DNA of 64,000 bases from Zopfochytrium polystomum (GCA_025765615.1 JAIVFJ010000278.1:1-64000), one strand, 5' to 3'. Shown: positions 1-11,862, counted from the stretch's first letter. The notes: a model not told the origin generated them from the letters alone. A program made the numbers and translations.

Positions 1-85
1 ACTCCTGCCAAGCGTTTCCCAACAGTGCAAACGAAAAACTGTTTCCTTTGTGAATTTTCCGTGCAATTAAAGCATTTCGAATTGG

Positions 86-537
86 GTGCAAGGCTTTGCC
101 CTCCGTCAGGGGAGGGTCAGGCTCGAAAACGTCGACACAAAACCAAGGTCCTTTGGTGTCCAACGTAAGGTCAAGGCAGACAGGAAAGCAATCGCAAAGA
201 AGTCGGCCAAACGGAACAAAAAGGCGTCGAAGTCCAAGACCCCTTCCAGCAAGAAATCCAGCCGTAACAAGAAGGTGCATTCGGGCAAGAAGCCGGCTAA
301 AAAAGCCGTCGGCAAAAAAATCTCCTAAAAAGCCCCAACCGCAAGAAGTCCGGTAATAAAAGTCCCGTCCTCAAGAAATCGGCAAAAAGGTCCGTCGGCA
401 AAAACGTCTCGAGGGCAAAACGCAAGAAGACGACGATTCCCCACCAAGTCCACCTCCAACAAGGAGGTAGTCAAAAGGGACGCGCAACCAGAAGAAAGTC
501 ATCCGTTTCGGCTGCAAAGCGAAAGGGGAAAAAATGA
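86..537 (+). pseudogene. Lys/Ser-rich basic protein, frame-broken
   Basis: The segment encodes very basic sequence rich in K-K-S, S-K-K and G-K-K motifs, like a linker-histone tail or a nucleolar basic protein. One frame is open from 86 to a stop at 326-328. The same composition continues in another frame to about 354, then in the third frame to a TGA at about 535-537. At least two frame changes separate the pieces and no GT-AG pair obviously rescues them. The upstream part may lie outside the window. I read it as a decayed or indel-damaged gene for a nucleic-acid-binding basic protein. Function is not identifiable because composition alone supports it. Confidence 0.4.
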
Positions 538-866
538 AGCTTTCACGACAATATTTCGAATTTTCTCACGCTTTCAACCATGCCATTAGACCCATGACCA
601 TCCCTCTCCTCTTCTCTTTAATGTTGTACCTATTAAGTTTGGCACAAAAATAAGTTGGGCACAAAAATTCTGTGCTAAATCCATGACAGGGTATCTCAAT
701 TTATACACAGTAAAGGAAACTAATAATCCTCCGATTTATGCTGGGACTGCAAAGGTTTTCGCCACGGAGCGTGGTGTGCGCGTAATATGCGGCACGTCGG
801 GATGGGTCATTGTTTTTCAGAATTTTTTGATTCTTAACCGCCAGCAAAGTACAACCCATAAAAATA
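538..866. other. Intergenic, no feature seen
   Basis: Between the broken basic-protein gene and the 3' end of the F-box gene. No coding signature, tRNA or repeat was recognised. Confidence 0.5.
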
Positions 867-2244
867 CTAACGGATTAGTGCTGCTGACGCTTCATTCCCT
901 GGAAACTCTCCCCACTTGACCAACCCTATTTTAGGGTGCAGAATTTGGCCATTTGAAACCATTCCACGGAGGTCAGACACTAGCTGCGCATCATTCGGGG
1001 ACTTGCTCAAGTTAGTCAGTGAAACTGCTCTAACGCATCCCCCTACGGCCGCCACAGACCTAACAAGGTCATTAACCGCCTCCAGTTTGACTGCAACTTC
1101 CACGAGAGTGATTTCCTTCAAGCTTTCTAGGGAGGCGCCAAGCTTGCCTAGAGTGCTGGAGCTTAGAGGCCGGAAATGGGTAAGCTTAAGACTTTGGATG
1201 GAGTGCATGTGCGGAGCAGAATCCAAAAGCGTTCGATCCTGTATACTGTCAGAGGGTTGCTCAGGATCACCGTGAAGCTCGATTTCGAGACTGCTTAATT
1301 CATGATTGTTCTGAAACAGGCGACCGAACCACGAGTCTGTGGGACCGCCAATCAGAGAGATTCATTCAGTTGTTGCCTTACATACCTTCTGAAAACCAGG
1401 CAGGATATTTTGACTGAGACACCTTGAAGCTCCTCAACGACGTACACCCAACTGCCAGCGTCATTAGCTGACGGCAGCAGTTGGCCTGTGCAATGTATAA
1501 ATCCCAAAGCGGCCTGTCCTTTGTGACAACAACATGCTTGAGCCGTGGAGCCCTTTTGCAGATCAGCTCAATCAGCTGCTCCTCGCCCAGTCCGATGTTC
1601 AGGCCACACGTGAAGTCCAGCGTGTCCAGGTTTGACAGTCCTGTGTCATCGACCGCCCTCGCCTCGCGCAACATGGCGTCGACCTCGTCCTCTCCTTTCC
1701 CACTGCCGGGGCCTTCCAAGCACACTCTGAGGCGCAAGTGTTCCAACAAAGGCAACCGGAGCAGCATGACGCCCACTTCGAAGCACGTCAGCGGATAGTT
1801 CCAGGTGGGGTCGCTCAGCGACAGCACCCTGATTGTCGCTGGGATGACTCGCAGGAGATCCGAACCCAGCGGACACTCCAGCTCGACGTCAACCAAGCCG
1901 GGCACCGCACGAACCAGCTTGACCACCTCGCGCGCGGTGACGTCATAAAGCAGCGGGTGTTGCCGAACGAGCGCTGGTTGCTCGCGCAGATGCTCCCTCG
2001 ACAGACGAACGGCGATGCTGCGGACGTGGGCAGCGTCGAACTGCAGCGTGCGGGACCGCAGGCCAGCGAGCAGAGTGCCGAATGCGGCGTAGGTGGACAG
2101 GACGAGCCGGTGGCGTTTGAGCAGCGGTCGGGAGCAGGCGTGGAGGAGCGTGCGCGAGCAGGCGCGCAGGGAGCGCAGCAGCCGAGACGACAGGTCCGAC
2201 AGGGCAACACACAAGAGCACGTCAACGGGCAGCGTGGTCGTCAT
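867..2244 (-). CDS. F-box-like leucine-rich-repeat protein
   Basis: Two exons on the minus strand, 2244-1386 and 1336-867, give 442 residues. The 49-bp intron has a GTATGT donor and a CACAG acceptor, and the phase is consistent. The N-terminus (LPVDVLLCVALSDL, then a Leu/Arg/Cys-rich helix region to about residue 45) fits an F-box, the part that binds Skp1 in SCF ubiquitin ligases. The rest contains LRR-like segments such as LVDVELECPL, LEHLRLRVCL, LDTLDFTCGLNIG and LKHVVV, continuing in exon 2 (IQSLKLTHF, LKEITLVEV). Such proteins normally select substrates for ubiquitylation; the target here is unknown. F-box assignment is moderate and LRR assignment good. The start is the first Met of the open frame. 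Confidence 0.7.
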
Positions 2245-3319
2245 CTCGTGACAAGGAAAAGAAGAACCGCCACCGCGCCGCCGTCCCCGTCGGTCGGTGG
2301 TCGCCCAGTCGGTTGCCTCCTCGTCAGCGAAGAATCAATGCATGTTCTTTTGACTGGAAATGAAGGCGCAAGACAATTGGAGAAAGGCGTTGTCTGTCTT
2401 TTATTCGAGCTGTTTGTCTTATTGTCTGTCTCTTCACTCCTTTCGACGCTCTCCTTTATGCCTTCCTTTTCCGTCGAAATTTGTCTCCTCCCAAAATGGA
2501 AAGAAAATAAAGAATTGAAAAACGGAGGGCTGGATGAAGCAAAACCTTATTCACATCAGCTTTTCTCCTTCTCTCTGAGTTGCGGAGAAGGGCCACCCAC
2601 AAACACACATCTCCACTGTTTGGGCTTGGAATACGGCAAACACTGTTTTTCCGTTGGCCGGAATTTTTGTTGGCGAAGTGTCCGAAGTGTCAACCCACCT
2701 AAAAATTCGCACAGACCACCTCCCCCAAGACCACCTCCGCCAACCTCCCATCCTCCAGCAATCATATCTGCAAATTGTTATCGAGATTTCTCTCTTTTGG
2801 CTATTGTCGGAACATTCTGCTAAGTGGAGGAGCGAAGGAAAACGAAAAATAAACCAATCGTTCCTTTTTAGGCCCTTCCAAGCTCTCAAGCAGCAAAACG
2901 CCAAAATCAAATAAAAGAAATCAAAGTTATAGTGGTGAACTGGAGCGGGAGTGCCGAAGAGGAGGAAACATGAAACCATTAGAGGTGAGACGCACTGGTT
3001 ACAAAGACTTCTCAAAGTAGACTGACCAATGACGGCCCGTCGGCCTCCAGAATCTCCGTTGGGTATCGCATTCCAGCCACCGTAAACGCCGTCAATTATT
3101 TGGCGGATAGCCTGTCCTCATCAGGATCAGTCAACACAGCATGGCGACCCAATTCTCGACACCTCGATATTGGGTCGTGGGTCGATAGCTGGGTTAGGGA
3201 TATGTTTGATGAGAATGAAGGCGTATTAGCTCGGCGCAGCGCTTCTCTTGCTTCTCTTTTGCTCCACAGCCGGCGTGGTGGTTCGTGATTGAGCTGTGAA
3301 AATTCCACCATTCGCTGAT
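2245..3319. other. Intergenic with LTR-like segment
   Basis: No gene recognised. Bases about 2555-2645 resemble, in opposite orientation, part of the nested LTR at 45071-45483; both contain the stretch meaning CCACCCACAAACACACATC. This suggests an old fragment of the same LTR family. The rest is unassigned. Confidence 0.45.
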
Positions 3320-3321
3320 TA

Positions 3322-3517
3322 CAGTGAATTTCATATACCTTGAGATTTTGGGGCTGAAAAAAAAAGTTTGGTGGAGGGCAAAAAAAAAACTTTTGATGTT
3401 GGAGACAGACCACCCCAAAATGGAGACGGAACACCCTCCTAATTGAAAATTTTTTTTTGGCCGCCCCAAAACTTTTTTTTTTCAGCCCCAAAATCTCAAG
3501 GAATATGAAATTCACTG
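3322..3517. mobile_element. Mariner/Tc1-type MITE, 196 bp
   Basis: The element has near-perfect terminal inverted repeats of about 45 bp that begin CAGTGAATTTCATAT and run inward through CTTGAGATTTTGGGGCTG into A-runs. It is flanked by the dinucleotide TA at 3320-3321 and 3518-3519, the target duplication typical of Tc1/mariner elements. It has no coding capacity. A truncated DDE transposase of the IS630/Tc1 superfamily lies at 40.7 kb, but nothing shows that it mobilised this element. Confidence 0.85.
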
Positions 3518-3986
3518 TAATGTGATTCTCGTAACACTGGAATGCAATCGCGGTTCGGCAGAGCCACGATGAAGAAAGAAAAGTCCGGCAAAGTGTATTG
3601 TCGCTCGCGAAGAGGGCCTTAAAAATCGGAAAAGAGAAGAAAAGGTGACAAAAAAGAGTTGAACAAGATGGATGAAACCAGGCTTGAAGCTATTTCTGTC
3701 TTCGGAGGACTGCCGGCGAGATGGGCGAGGCTGTGGCGGGAAAAGACCGAGAGGAACCGAAAGAAAAAAGAAGAAAAAAGCAGGAAAAGGGCAGAGGAAG
3801 GCACATGTGCCAGAAAGGCAGTCCGACGCAAGCAGCAACGGCCGCCGGCGGGAGTCGGAGTTGCGCTCCCTCGAAGACACCACCACCCACCCCACAGCCA
3901 CAACTGACATTGTTTCCTTTTTTGGGCTGCTGCCAAATATGGAAGAGACAGAGCAGGACCGGAATCTATCAAATATCATCCCTTCC

Positions 3987-3993
3987 TATAAAA
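3987..3993 (+). promoter_or_regulatory. TATA box of the tyrosinase gene
   Basis: TATAAAA, 95-101 bp upstream of the ATG at 4088, followed by a pyrimidine-rich leader. Position and sequence fit a core promoter. The stretch from 3520 to here holds no recognised gene. Confidence 0.55.
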
Positions 3994-4087
3994 CTTATTT
4001 ATTGTGAATTAGTCCCAGCGCACCCACCCCCAGGCTCCATTCATTTCTCTCTCTTTCGCAAGCACACCAGCAAACAACACTCCAGAG

Positions 4088-6452
4088 ATGTGGCGGCGGC
4101 GGCTCTACTCTGCCTCCCCTTCCTTCTCTCAAAGCGCAGCCGCCGTGACCGCGCTCGCCGCCATTGCCGTGGCGTTCCTCGTGGGCACTGCCCCGGCTGC
4201 TGCCGACTGCACCAACCCCTCGGTGCGGAGGGAGTGGTCAAGCCTGTCGTCGTCGCAAAAGTCGCAATGTGAGCACTACGACGAGGAAAATGCGCGGTCA
4301 AACGTTGCGGAGACCCCACGGTTTGTCGACCGAGCCATCACTGCTGCTAACCGGACGCTCGCTCTCCTCCCTCTCCCTTTCATTCGATGCCGCACATATC
4401 CCGCTCCTCTCCCCCCACTTCCCGCATATACGTAGACATGAACGCCATGAAGCAGCTCTCCAAGAGGCCCTTGTCGGGACAGGGTATAGACGCCTCCACG
4501 CCAATCACGGACTACTCCACTCTCTCGCTCGGCGACTTCACCGCAACCCACTCCGCGAAAGCCTTTTACGCTCACGGAAATGCGCAGTTCTTCCCGTACC
4601 ACCGCGCGATGCTCTGGAACTTTGACCAAGCTCTGCAAACCGTTGGCTGGGACACCGGTCCGGTTTACTTTGACTGGGCGCTGTACTCTCAGGTGCGTAT
4701 GTGGCGTTGTGTCACATGAGCGAAACGTGGGGGCTCGAAAATAACCTTGCTTCGTACAAGTCGTGGGACAAGAGCGACCTGTTCTCCTCGGCGTACGCAG
4801 GAACCTGGACATCGTCGGCGGCCGACTGCCTCGCCGACGGCCCCTTCAAGCGCGGCGACTACAATATATCCCTCAACCCCGCCGACTGCGACAGCGAAAA
4901 TCGACGGCACGTACGTGACTCGAGTCTACAACGGCGACCCCACTTGCCTTCGCCGGAACTCTCACGTCGGCAGTGCTCTCAACGACCCCGTATCGCTTCT
5001 GCTCTGGTACGCAACAGCCGGGACGTACTCGGACTTTCGTGGCGCCAACGGCGTGGACGATGGACTCAACTGGCACTCGACTGTCCACGAGACGTTTGGT
5101 GGTGACGGCGATATGGCAAACCAGTATTTCAGTCCGAAGTATGTTATCCATCTCTGGCATATTTCTATCGCTGACTTCATCCCACCCTCATAACTGAACT
5201 GCAGCGATCCGCTCTTTTACTGTGAGTGGCGTTGTTTTATCTTTTCCCAGCGTTCACCACTTCTTGACCATTTTTGACCATCCCAAAGTTCACCATGGCA
5301 TGGTTGACAAAGTAAGCAAAAAACCCCCCTCGAATCATTCCCAAAGTCAGTTGCGACACGCTGACACAACGAAAAACCCACAAGATCTGGTTCAAATGGC
5401 AGAGCATCTGCGACGAGTACCGCACATCGTACACTGGCAGCCTCAACTCTGGAGGCCAAGCCTCGCTCAACGAAGTCCTCGACTCGTGGTACATTGAAGC
5501 CCAAGAGGTTATCGACACTCGCTCCGGCAAGCTCTGCTACATTTACGAAAAAACTCCGAGCGACATCCCGTTTACCGCGCCGACGTGCCCGGGTGGTGGG
5601 GCACCGAATTTGGACCCCTGGGCCGAGAAGGCGTCCGTGGACGTCGCCAACAAGGCTGCCAACGACTCTGCAACCCCGCCCGCCCCCGTCGACTCGTCGC
5701 AGTGGCTCACCCAGCTCGTCCGGGCGCTCCTCCCCCTCGGCAGCGGCAAATCAAAGTCCCGCAGGGACGACGCGGCCGCAGCGCCCGCCGTCGTCGCCGC
5801 CAACGCCACGGTCAACTCCACGGCCAACGCCAACGCCACAGAATCCCCGCCGCCGGCGTTCAACCCCCTCGCATGGACCGCCAACATCACCGTCGCACCC
5901 GACAAGCGCAGCGTCGTCCTCCACGGCGTCACCCTCGACGTCCCCGCCGGCTACGTCCTCGACAAAATCTTCCCCCGACACATCCTCGTCCGAAAAGTCG
6001 CCCCCGCCGACGTCGCCAACGACGGTCCTGACCAGTTCAAAGTTGTCACGCTCGTTGCCTCCGCGCGGAACGGTACCGTGCCGGAGGTGTGGTCGCCGCC
6101 GTCGACGGAGGACGGAGAGCTGGAGGAGTCGGAAGAAGAAAGGGCCGAGAGGGAGGAGATTTTTAAACTCTTCGACCCCATCGCGGAGCACCAGGCCGCC
6201 GCCGCCGCTGCCACCGAAGCGGATTTGGCGGCGGCGGACTCACCAGCAGCCGCGCCGACCGTCATCGACATCCTCGCGATGCCTGCGTTCCTCACCCCCG
6301 CGCAGCTCCAAAAGTGGATGATCGACCCCGTCGGGTACCGCCTGTGGGAGAACCGCGTCCGCAAGGTCGTCCACTACTACTACAACGCCGACCCACGATC
6401 GCAGTCGCCGGCGGTGGTCAAGGCGAGGGAGCTCGAGGGGGCTGCAATGTGA
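4088..6452 (+). CDS. Secreted tyrosinase (type-3 copper oxidase), one frameshift
   Basis: Predicted exons are 4088-4268, 4436-4692, 4761-5138, 5205-5221, 5289-5311 and 5385-6452; all junctions are GT-AG and in phase. Tyrosinases oxidise phenols to o-quinones, the entry to melanin and to wall cross-linking. An N-terminal hydrophobic segment ending in TAPAAA suggests secretion. The CuA site is visible as THSAKAFYAH followed by NAQFFPYHR. CuB is NWHSTVHETFG and then DPLFYFHHGMVDKIW, assembled across three small exons. A C-terminal extension of about 270 residues follows the core. It is Ala/Pro-rich with N-x-S/T sites and ends in a Tyr-rich helix; it may be a shielding tail. An extra A in the AAAA run at 4897-4900 breaks the frame between DCDS and IDGTYV; one fewer A restores it. 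This is either an assembly indel or recent inactivation. Confidence 0.9.
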
Positions 6453-7026
6453 GAGCGTCTGGGAGGACTGGATTGACGATATGGAAAGTGTGTTGTGTAT
6501 CGGTTCGCTTGTGATCTTCTTGCAATTGATGAGTGCCTCGGGAGGTTGCTGCATAGAGAAGACGGATAGAAAGAAGTAAAAAGTACATGGTGTTGTGATG
6601 TGGCAAAATAGATGCGCCTGCCACATTGAGGGTGCGTTGTAGGGTTGCACTTTTCAACACTGCCAATCGGTCGGTGTTTTCAGGATATCAATGAAGAGAC
6701 TATGAATAAACAGCAGATTATCCAATATTACAATAGTTTGGCAAACGCTGTTTGTACCAATAGTTGGGGGTTTTCGTTACTCAAAGTGAAACTGGACAGC
6801 TAGAATTTAAGGGGAGAAAGAAACCGTTGAAACGCTCGCATTTTTTTGTGGTCCAAAGTCATAAAGAAAAGGTCCATTAATTTCTGTTGCTGTTTGTACC
6901 TCTATTAGTAAACTTTCCATTTTTACACCATCTACCCTCTCCTTTTGTTTGTCCGTTCTCTAACCGTAATAAACCTTTCCTCCTCAAAATTTCTACTTCA
7001 CTAGCACCATTCACCACGATCCATCG
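6453..7026. other. Intergenic, no gene seen
   Basis: Contains AATAAA-like signals shortly after the tyrosinase stop and pyrimidine-rich sequence. No gene recognised. Confidence 0.5.
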
Positions 7027-8896
7027 TCATTGAACAACCGAAGCACGTTTCGACGACCGAGCAGGGTCAGCAACAGAAGTCTTGCCAAACGAAGACGGCA
7101 CAGACGCGCGTCGCCCCTGCATGGCTGCGACCAGCTTCCGCACGCGGTCGGCGTCCGTTAGCAGAACAACGCACATGACGCCCGGAGCCACCATCAAAAA
7201 GGCCCTGTGGTGATGGTGAAGTAGGTTGTGGGTTGTTGGAAAGGATGATGTTTGCCGTCGCGGCTGGGTGTCAACGCGGAAGAAATAAATTATGACTGGC
7301 GACAAAGTTTGACTTGCCATGCTGTGAAGGCGGAGGTTTAGGCAGTGTGAGAAACAAGCGATCGCGCGAAACGCGAAACAGGACAAATAAAGGTGGAGAA
7401 AGAGATCGTCGTTATTCCTCACCTTGCGTCGAAACGAGGAATCCGCCTGCCCAAAGTATTCGTGTTAGATTGTTTCGGACGACGCTGCTCGTGTGGCCTT
7501 CCAATCGCACTCGATCTCCACCTTCCCTATCCCTCCCTCTCCTTCCCTATCCCTCCCTCTCTTATCTCCCTCTTTTCTCCCCTCCCGCCTCTCCAAACCT
7601 GATGTCAGGAAATAAAGAGTGAGCGACACCGAGTACAGCAGGCATCGCAGCACGATGTCCAAGTAGTTTACGACCGACGGCTTCACTTCGTTGATTTGGC
7701 CCATGACAGCGATGATGCGCGCTTGCGATGCGATAAAGAAAAGCGTGTCGACGGTGACAATGTAAGCTAGGAGTGCGATGGCCAACTTTTGCACGGCTGG
7801 GTTGGGCATCGTTCCAAAGTTGTCCTAGAACGGCATTTGAGGGACTCAGCTTGAAGGGAAGGAGCGTTATTGGAAATTGTTACCTCCATGTCTTTGTAAA
7901 ACAGAGTCGACCCTTTCATGATGAGGGAAAAAATTAGCCTGAAGTACGAGTTGCTTTGAAGGCAGTTGTTTTCGGAGGGAATGATGCACTTACCGGCCCT
8001 GGAACGGATGGACGCGGGGGAAAACAAAGGGGAGTGAGCGAGACGGGGCTTTTTTTTAAGATCGGGCCCCGGCCACGATGGGGTCACTCACATAAAGATG
8101 GCGAATTCGATCGCAGCTACCGCCAGAGACGGGATCCAAAGCCAATCTTGCTTGGTGGGCAGCATCAAAATCAATGCCCGGTAGGTGGTGTGATACGTAA
8201 GAGAGGCGAACTAGCGAGAAGAAATCAATAATCAATCTCTGCGGGGGAGTGTGTGGAGTAGATCTAGAGGGGCAGCTGATCTGAACAGGATCGTTTCCGT
8301 ACCATAATGTCGAAAGCAACTTCGATAATTTACGTGTAAAACAAAGGAGTGGATCCCTCGGTCAGTGAAATCGACCACGCGTGGCCCCAAAAAACGCCGC
8401 TTACTGCCTCCCAGCCGCTGCCAGTTGAGAATCAGCCTCAAGCCGTCCAGCGACGTTTCAACGCTCATCTGCTGAAACGTGATCGTGCCCGTCACGCATC
8501 CGACGAGGTAGGAGAGCAGCGCGACCCACATCGAATACGCCATGTGCCTGCTCTCGATCTTGTTGATGTGCTCGCGGAAGCAGATTGCCTGGTGAGTAAT
8601 TTTTGCGGAGGTGGTGGGGTTTGTGCGTGGTGTGAAGGTTGGCGACGTGCGGTGGAGAGAGGGGTTGGGCAGCCCCGGGAGATGGACAAAGTTATGCAAT
8701 CGGATCGCCCGAAATGGGTTACGCGACGTCGATCGTACCACTGCCAGCGACAACAGCAAGCCGGCACTGTTTTGATCGCTGAGGCTCCTGTTCGCATGTG
8801 CAAGGGGTGGGGGGGAAGAAGTGCAGGTGTCACGGGACGTGATAAGAGGACATTCAGAGGGCGTCTTCGCGCTCACACGTAGTCGGGCACCACCAT
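7027..8896 (-). CDS. Multi-pass membrane protein, copy 1
   Basis: Spliced minus-strand gene of unknown family. Exons that join in phase are 8588-8405, a 17-bp mini-exon near 8308-8324, 8210-8092, 7998-7884 and 7824-7599. A short exon follows near 7465-7442, and a terminal exon ends at 7027. A 5' exon ending in VVPDY lies near 8880-8896; its start was not found. Hydrophobic segments include MWVALLSYLVGCVTG, WIPSLAVAAIEFAIFM, LAIALLAYIVTVDTLFFIA, YLDIVLRCLLYSVSLTLYFL and FLMVAPGVMCVVLL, so at least five membrane spans. The cytoplasmic-type tail is Ser/Arg/Lys-rich. The last junction does not join in phase as I read it, so an exon is missed or the copy is damaged. Two decayed relatives follow at 9.8-10.7 and 11.9 kb. 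Confidence 0.55.
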
Positions 8897-9466
8897 GGAC
8901 GCGTTTCGTGCAGAATGTTACGGTAAATTTTTCCAGAAAGTCTCTTCCATTTTTTTTTTTATTTTCTTCGTGAGCAGGACATACTCTATGTTTCTGCGGG
9001 AGGGTCCAACAAGTCGCAATTCACGATCTCTTTCAATTCACACGTGACAGAATGTCGAAAACAGGTTGAACTGTGCGGTTTCGTTGGAGTTTTGACAAAA
9101 ACACTTGCTAACGCACCAAACGCCTTTCCGCACTAATTTGCGCTCTTCCTTTGTAGTCGTGTTATCCTTCGACAAGCTGCTTCGTATTGGCGCATTCCTT
9201 TCCTCCAACCCTCGCTGTTGTGTAAACTGCCCCTGGCAGGACGAAGGGGTTCGGTCCGAGGGCAGACTGTGTTCGTATCCAAAGCCCTGAACTCCGTGAC
9301 ATTTCCTTATGTCAGCTGTCGGCACATTTTCCAGCGCTATTTTGCCCTCACCCTCTTCAGCATGTTGCATACTCAAAAGTTAGTCTGCTCCATTCTCAGT
9401 CTATAAATCTTTCAATAACATTTCACATTGCCTTACAAGATAAAGTAGCGGATTCGTTTCCAGCGG

Positions 9467-9562
9467 GCCCCTGTGACGCAGTGGTAGCGTGTGGATCTTA
9501 TGCGCCTTTGGTTACAAGGCCATGCAAGTCCGAAGCCGTGAGTTCAACCCTCACCAGGGGCA
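9467..9562 (+). tRNA. tRNA-Ile(UAU)-like with intron, copy 1
   Basis: Acceptor GCCCCTG pairs with CAGGGGC, followed by discriminator A. A D-arm and a T-arm (GTGAG/CTCAC) are present. The anticodon loop begins CTTAT, giving UAU after U33, and an intron of about 24 nt sits just 3' of the anticodon. The intron carries its own GCCTT/AAGGC hairpin. The weak anticodon stem (two G-U pairs) makes the isotype provisional. Confidence 0.7.
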
Positions 9563-9826
9563 TCGCGGAGGAAAGTTCTCGCTCATCTGCCTCACCAACT
9601 GAGGATGTTACCCTATCCATACGGTATCCGCACGATGCGAACTTCGAAGATGATGTAATAATTGAGTCGACCACGGAAGGATTCTTTGCTTCGAACCGTT
9701 GTCATATACTATAAACTCTGCTTTACTTTACCCCCTCACCAACAGTCATTCACCTTTCCCCCTCAAAAAAGATTTCTTCTTTTGTTTGACGGCACGTGCA
9801 GTGTTCGCCACGATACATTACAACCG

Positions 9827-10732
9827 AAGCATGTTTCGACGACTGAGCAGCCTCAGCAACAGAAGTCTTGCCAAACGAAGACTGCACAGACGCGGATCGC
9901 CCCTGCAGCGCCACGAACAATCTCCGCACGGTCGGCGTCCCTTAGGAGAACAACGCACATGACCACTCCCGGAGCCACGATGATGAAGACTCTGGGATGG
10001 TGGTGGGGAGGATGGTATGTGGCCGTGTGTGGGGTCAGCGGACAGATGGCCAGCGACGGAATCGAAAGTCAGTCTCGCTTAGCGCAAGTGGTGTGGTACG
10101 TAAGAGAGGCGAACTAGCGAGTAGAATTCAATAATCGGTCTGGCTAATTCGATCTGCGAATGAGTCGATTCCGAAACGTGGTGTCGAAAGTATCTGCGAC
10201 AAGTTAAAGAAGAAAGAAAAAAAAGGAAGATCTCGCCGTCGGCGGCATTTGCCCACGCGCGGTCGACAAGGCTTGAGTTCGTCGACGCTTAACTGCCTCC
10301 CAGCCGCTGCCAGTCGAGAATCAGCCGCACGCCGAACAGTGATGTTTCTAAGCTCATCTGCAAGAACGTGATCGTGCCCGTCATGCAGCCGACGAAGTAG
10401 AAGGCCAGCGCGATCCACATCGAATATGACATGTGCATGCATTCGATCTTGCCGATGAACTCGCTGAAGCAAATTGCCTGGCGCGTAATTTTTGCCGAGG
10501 TGGTGGGAGGTTTGTGCGTGGTGGTGGAGATTGGCGACGCGGGTATGAAGAAGAAAAGGAAGGGGAGTTGAGCGACTCCGCCAGTTGGGAGGGCTGTGAA
10601 AATGGATCGGCCGAAGGATAACGCGCCGTCGACCATGCCACTGCCATCGACAATTGCAAGCTGGCACTGTTTTTCTGGTCGCTGAGGCTCCTGCTCGCAT
10701 GTGCAAAGGCGCGGAGGCGTCTGCGTGCTCAC
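9827..10732 (-). pseudogene. Multi-pass membrane protein, copy 2 (decayed)
   Basis: Parallels copy 1 on the same strand. The exon AICFSEFIGKIE through YSMWIALAFYFVGC to DWQRLGG (about 10481-10300) matches copy 1's second exon. The C-terminal exon region at about 9830-9990 is also clearly similar at DNA level. The donor after LGG has changed from GCAGTAAGC to GCAGTTAAGC, and the middle exons (those encoding the FASLTY, RLIFSL and LAIALLAY segments) are absent. It is therefore a deletion derivative, probably non-functional. Confidence 0.65.
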
Positions 10733-10890
10733 ACGTTGTCAGGCACCGCCAAGGACGCGTTTTTACGGGGTTTATCGAGAAAATCTTTTCAATTTTTTTT
10801 TTTTTTTTGGGTCAGTGTCTTCACGAGCAAGACATATGTCTTGCTCCAAAATTTAACAATCTGAGAGCGGTGGTAAGATCCCACCGGGGA

Positions 10891-10986
10891 TGCCCCTGGT
10901 GAGGGTCGAACTCACGGCTTCGGACTTGCATGGCCTTGTATCCAAAGGCGCATAAGATCCACACGCTACCACTGCGTCACAGGGGC
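10891..10986 (-). tRNA. tRNA-Ile(UAU)-like with intron, copy 2
   Basis: Nearly identical to the copy at 9467, but inverted. Acceptor pairing is complete. The difference lies in the loop of the intron hairpin (TTTGGATAC instead of TTTGGTTAC), so the mature part is conserved. Confidence 0.7.
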
Positions 10987-11862
10987 CCGCTGTAAGGAAT
11001 TCCATTACATGGTCGGGTAAAAATAACAAGTGCTAGCGAGAGCTAACAAACCGAGGTGGAGGAGCATTATGAAGTAACTTGCCAAAGCTTGTCGGTTTGG
11101 ACCATTGGGCCGCGAAGGCGACTACCGTCGGAAGATAACGAGGAAATGCCTCGAAGTGGCGTCGCTCTGTCGCCAAGAATACGATGCGAATCGAGCAGGT
11201 GACTTCAGCTTCCGCTGCGCGGAAAGGAATTCGCACCGGGAAAGAAATCCCGCACCACGAGCTGAACCACCCGCCATCTTTGACGAGTGAAGACCCCACT
11301 AGACAGTTTAGATTTAGTATAATAAAAAATAGAACGTGATTTAGTGGGCTGTTGGCCATCAAAATCCCCACCCCGCAGCGTTAACAGGGCGATCTCCATT
11401 TTTCAACTCGTCACAGCTTCTTTCTTTCGGAAAATGATTCTGCTTCAACGTAGATTTCCCCAACCCAACCTCTTCCACACGGTCCGACTTTTTTTTTTTT
11501 TTTTTTTTTGTTGAACTTCTCGCATGTTTACCTACCACACCACCCACCGGGTTAATTTGATATTGCCAAACAAGTAAGATTGGGTTTGGATCTCATCCCT
11601 GGCCGTCACTGTAACCAGGCTAGCCGTGCTTCTGCGAGCCCAATTACCGCCATGAGGCCCGATTTTTCAAAGCCCCAAATCATTTATATCTCTGCGTTTG
11701 CTCCACTTGAGGCCTGGTAAGAATTTCCCCGTGAAAATAGTGTGTGCAACTTTAACTTTTCCGCTGAGTTCATCAGTGCCAACCCTGCAGATCCCAAAAA
11801 AAAAAAAAAAAAAAAAAAGAATAAGTAACTAAGAATTTTTCACACTCAATTCCAACACGATG
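10987..11862. other. Intergenic with homopolymers
   Basis: No gene recognised. Long T and A runs occur at about 11490-11509 and 11797-11818. Confidence 0.45.

Noticed and set aside
1738..2823. 361-residue plus-strand open frame
   Set aside because: Antisense shadow of the F-box/LRR gene; Gln/Arg-rich composition arises from its codons.
5494..6321. Long Pro/Arg/Thr-rich open frame overlapping the tyrosinase
   Set aside because: Out-of-frame shadow of the GC-rich tyrosinase exon 6; composition is explained by codon bias.
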